From assembly GCF_023264675.1 (NCBI RefSeq), contig NZ_JAHFVG010000004.1, positions 62,001 through 126,000 of the forward strand: DNA of 64,000 nt. The letters are read 5' to 3'. Positions 61,877-64,000 of the stretch are shown here, in pieces (positions within the stretch are counted from its first letter, which is position 1; the number at the start of each line of letters is the position of its first letter). Source of the DNA: Rhodococcus sp. (in: high G+C Gram-positive bacteria). Lineage in GTDB: Bacteria; Actinomycetota; Actinomycetes; Mycobacteriales; Mycobacteriaceae. Under the pieces are notes generated by a model. It did no database searches, was not told the DNA's origin, and was given only the letters and a program-made list of their open reading frames with translations. Position numbers and translations under genes: made by a program.

Positions 61877-61895
61877 CAAGGTTAGCCTGTGCATG
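61877..61895 (-). promoter_or_regulatory. DtxR/IdeR-like iron box over the hmuT -10
   Basis: The core AGGTTAGCCT (61879-61888) matches the left and central part of the 19-base DtxR/IdeR consensus without mismatch; 11 of 19 positions match overall. On the minus strand the box overlaps TAACCT, seven bases before the hmuT GTG. Iron-loaded DtxR or IdeR would repress heme import. Confidence 0.72.
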
Positions 61896-61897
61896 GC

Positions 61898-62830
61898 TCA
61901 GCTACTGACGTCGTCCAAGGCCGATGCGATGGCGTTGGGTAACTCGAGATCCTCGGATACCAGGATCCCGGTCAGCTGCGCGAGATCTCGGGCGCCGACT
62001 ATTGCCGAATTGACGCCGGGCCGATCTCGTGCCCACGCGAGCGCGACGGCGAGAGGCGAGGTTTTCAGTCCACCCGCTGCCGTCACCGCAGCATCGACGA
62101 CGTTGTCGGCAGTCTCGGTCAGGTATCCCGCCACCCAGTCGGCATGGGCTTCGTCGGCGCCGCGCGAATCGGCGGGCGTGCCCTTGCGGTATTTGCCGGT
62201 GAGTACACCGCCGGCGAGGGGAACTGCAGCGAGTACCCCGACTCCGTGGTGGTGCGCGGCCGGAAGCAACTCGTCTTCGATCCCTCGGGCGAGCAGCGAG
62301 TACTCGGCTTGGGTTGCCACTATTCGACCTTCGCCTGCAGCGCCGGCAGCGGTCGCCAGCTGCCACCCCAGATACCCACGCGCCCCGACGTAGCGGACTT
62401 TTCCGCTCGCAACCGCGTAGTCCAACGTTGCCGCGATCTCGTCCACCGGAGTCTGCTCGTCCCATGCCCCGACCTGCCAGAGATCGAGATAGTCGGTGCC
62501 GAGGTCACGAAGAGTCGTCTCCAGCTGGTCGAGCAAACCGCGACGAGAGCAATCGACGCGATATCTCCCCCCGGACGTGGAAACTCCGGCTGCTCCGCTG
62601 ACGATCAATTCTCGTCTCGGGACCACATCGTCGAGAACCTCGGCCAGTACTCTCTGGGCCCGGCCTTCGCCGTACGACGGAGACGTGTCCACGAGCGTTC
62701 CACCCGCCTCCGCGAAAGCCGACAGCTGCGCAGCCGCGTCGTCTCCATCCGTGCCGCTGCCCCAACCAAGGGTGCCGAGGCCGATACGCGAGACTCGCAG
62801 TCCGCTCGAGCCGACTGATCTCTGCTTCAT
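61898..62830 (-). CDS. Aldo/keto-reductase-fold protein lacking two catalytic residues
   Basis: 310 residues with a full AKR barrel. Asp48 and Tyr53 (VDTSPSYGEG) of the tetrad are present. The usual Lys (as in STKxG) reads Ser78-Gly79, and the usual His (LxxHxWD) reads Gly121 in LDLWQVGAWD. It may bind NADP or a substrate without classical reduction, or use another mechanism. ATG 62830 has GGAAACC upstream. It ends six bases before the hmuT iron box on the opposite side of hmuT, so read-through could reach hmuT. Confidence 0.82.
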   Translation of the reverse strand: MKQRSVGSSGLRVSRIGLGTLGWGSGTDGDDAAAQLSAFAEAGGTLVDTSPSYGEGRAQRVLAEVLDDVVPRRELIVSGAAGVSTSGGRYRVDCSRRGLLDQLETTLRDLGTDYLDLWQVGAWDEQTPVDEIAATLDYAVASGKVRYVGARGYLGWQLATAAGAAGEGRIVATQAEYSLLARGIEDELLPAAHHHGVGVLAAVPLAGGVLTGKYRKGTPADSRGADEAHADWVAGYLTETADNVVDAAVTAAGGLKTSPLAVALAWARDRPGVNSAIVGARDLAQLTGILVSEDLELPNAIASALDDVSS

Positions 62831-63140
62831 GGTGGTCGAGGTTTCCTTACGTCGAAGACACAGGTCCGGAGGACCCACGGGGCACTGGGCACCAGATGAG
62901 CAGAGTAGTGCCCGGCACACCGCGGTGCGAGCGTGGCACGCCACCGATCCGACACACGCAAGTCGGGCATATGTCCGTGGGACTGTGTCCGCCTCGATCG
63001 CCGGGTACGGTCGGGGCCGTGAATTCTGCAGACGGCGCACGCCGCATCACCGAATGTCAGGCAGACGATTTGGCGGCACCGGACTTCTCGGTCGCACGGC
63101 CTCGTGTAACCGCAGGTGATCCCGATCGGGTGGTCGGATC
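62831..63140. other. 310-base divergent gap between the AKR-like gene and uppP
   Basis: Must contain both promoters. Open frames here are short and Arg-rich and look like chance. No convincing -10/-35 pair, repeat or RNA was seen. Confidence 0.5.
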
Positions 63141-63986
63141 ATGATCGGTGAGTCCATGACGTGGTTACAGGCGATCATCCTCGGTGCGGTTCAGGGTCTC
63201 ACCGAGTTCCTCCCCATCTCGTCTTCGGGGCATCTTCGGATCGTGTCCGCCGTCTTCTTCGGTGACGATGCAGGCGCGTCGTTCACCGCCGTCACCCAGC
63301 TCGGCACCGAAGCCGCAGTGTTGGTGTTCTTCTGGCGCGACATAGTGAGGATCGTGCGCGCCTGGTTCGGCGGACTGCTCGACAAGACCAAACGCACCCT
63401 CGACTACCGACTCGGCTGGTACGTGATCATCGCCACCATTCCCATCGGTGTGCTGGGAATTCTGTTCAAGGATCAGATCCGTAACGGAGCCAGGAACCTG
63501 TGGCTGATTGCCACGATGCTGATCGTTTTCGCCATCGTCATCGCTGTGGCCGAGTACCTCGGACCGAAGACGAGACCGATCGAGAAGATCACGACCAAGG
63601 ACGGCCTTCTCATGGGCGCCGCGCAGTGTCTGGCGTTGATCCCCGGCGTGTCACGCTCGGGTGCGACCACGAGCGCCGGCCTCTTCCTGGGGCTGGAGCG
63701 CGAAGCTGCGGTTCGGTTCTCGTTTCTCCTGGCTATCCCGGCGGTAACGGCATCGGGTCTCTTCTCGCTACCCGACGCTTTCGAACCTGCAGGTGAAGGT
63801 CTCAATGCGTCCGGATCTCAATTGCTCGTCGCGACCGTGGTGGCCTTCGTGCTCGGTTATGCATCGATCGCCTGGTTGCTCAAGTTCGTCGCGAACCATT
63901 CGCTGTACTGGTTCGTCGGCTACCGCATTGTGCTCGGTGTCGTGGTGATGGGATTGCTCTCGGCAGGTGTCGTCGCTGCTACGTGA
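63141..63986 (+). CDS. uppP: Undecaprenyl-diphosphatase UppP (BacA)
   Basis: 281 residues, eight-helix membrane enzyme that dephosphorylates undecaprenyl diphosphate for cell wall lipid carrier recycling and confers bacitracin tolerance. The two signatures are [13 protein letters not shown] (about 20-32, with the catalytic Glu) and PGVSRSGAT near 171-179 (with the active Ser and Arg). ATG 63141 or ATG 63156. Homologue of Rv2136c. Confidence 0.95.
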   Translation: MIGESMTWLQAIILGAVQGLTEFLPISSSGHLRIVSAVFFGDDAGASFTAVTQLGTEAAVLVFFWRDIVRIVRAWFGGLLDKTKRTLDYRLGWYVIIATIPIGVLGILFKDQIRNGARNLWLIATMLIVFAIVIAVAEYLGPKTRPIEKITTKDGLLMGAAQCLALIPGVSRSGATTSAGLFLGLEREAAVRFSFLLAIPAVTASGLFSLPDAFEPAGEGLNASGSQLLVATVVAFVLGYASIAWLLKFVANHSLYWFVGYRIVLGVVVMGLLSAGVVAAT

Positions 63987-64000
63987 GTTGCCGCCGGGAG

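Noticed and set aside
62896..63144. Possible small gene between the AKR gene and uppP
   Set aside because: 82 codons, no ribosome binding site, Arg/Pro/Gly-rich composition typical of chance frames, and it runs into the uppP start.

Overview
The window is high-GC DNA from a mycolic-acid-containing actinobacterium, most likely Rhodococcus in the broad sense (order Mycobacteriales). Support comes from the contents: mannan mannosyltransferase mptB, SufR-led suf operon, fabG1-inhA (FAS-II), RipA, methylmalonyl-CoA mutase with MeaB, a CrtL-type lycopene cyclase and a heme ABC importer with a DtxR/IdeR-like box. From memory of the M. tuberculosis gene order, two conserved blocks are visible. About 1-43.9 kb follows Rv1458c to Rv1496. 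About 53.8-64 kb follows Rv2141c, Rv2140c, pyrD, Rv2137c, lppL and uppP, with extra genes. The genus assignment is an inference; no search was possible.

Layout. 0-2.3 kb: end of an ABC exporter ATPase and mptB (minus strand). 2.4-9.0 kb: sufR-sufB-sufD-sufC-sufS-sufU-sufT, a tightly packed Fe-S cluster assembly operon. 9.0-12.0 kb: Ku, lycopene cyclase and an SDR (minus), which take the place of other genes in Mycobacterium. 12.1-17.7 kb: ABC-F ATPase, small HTH protein, acnR and aconitase. 18.1-24.3 kb: a cell-envelope group of a small membrane protein, RipA and a MoxR/DUF58/VWA cassette. 24.4-26.0 kb: fabG1-inhA. 26.1-31.9 kb: an accessory islet of acetoacetyl-CoA ligase and GntR regulator, divergent from a flavin monooxygenase, flavin reductase, VOC dioxygenase-like and NTF2-like operon. 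It sits exactly between inhA and hemH. 32-38.6 kb: ferrochelatase, conserved hypotheticals, NfeD/SPFH pair, SatD-like regulator with a membrane protein, TVP38 protein. 38.7-43.9 kb: mutA-mutB-meaB. 43.9-53.5 kb: variable metabolic genes (nucleoside hydrolase, OsmC, MFS, permuted-looking CaiB protein, enoyl-reductase-like protein, DUF2784, GCS2-like ligase, odd zinc-ribbon SDR) and a tRNA-Leu. 53.8-64 kb: M20 peptidase, PEBP, pyrD, DUF5703, LppL, hmuTUV, aldo/keto reductase-like protein and uppP.

How it works together. Much of the window concerns iron and Fe-S: Suf assembly, aconitase (a 4Fe-4S enzyme), ferrochelatase with C-terminal cysteines and heme import. Each of three such operons shows a plausible dedicated operator: a SufR-like repeat at sufR, an AcnR-like repeat inside the acn promoter, and an iron box over the hmuT -10. 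A second theme is the envelope: mannan, mycolate, peptidoglycan hydrolysis and lipid carrier recycling.

Most likely to be under-described: the monooxygenase/VOC islet at 26.1-31.9 kb; the zinc-ribbon SDR without its catalytic Tyr (51.9-53.4 kb); the CaiB-family protein with reversed domain order (47.2-48.6 kb); and the SatD-like regulator with phased direct repeats at its leaderless-looking promoter (37.2-37.9 kb).
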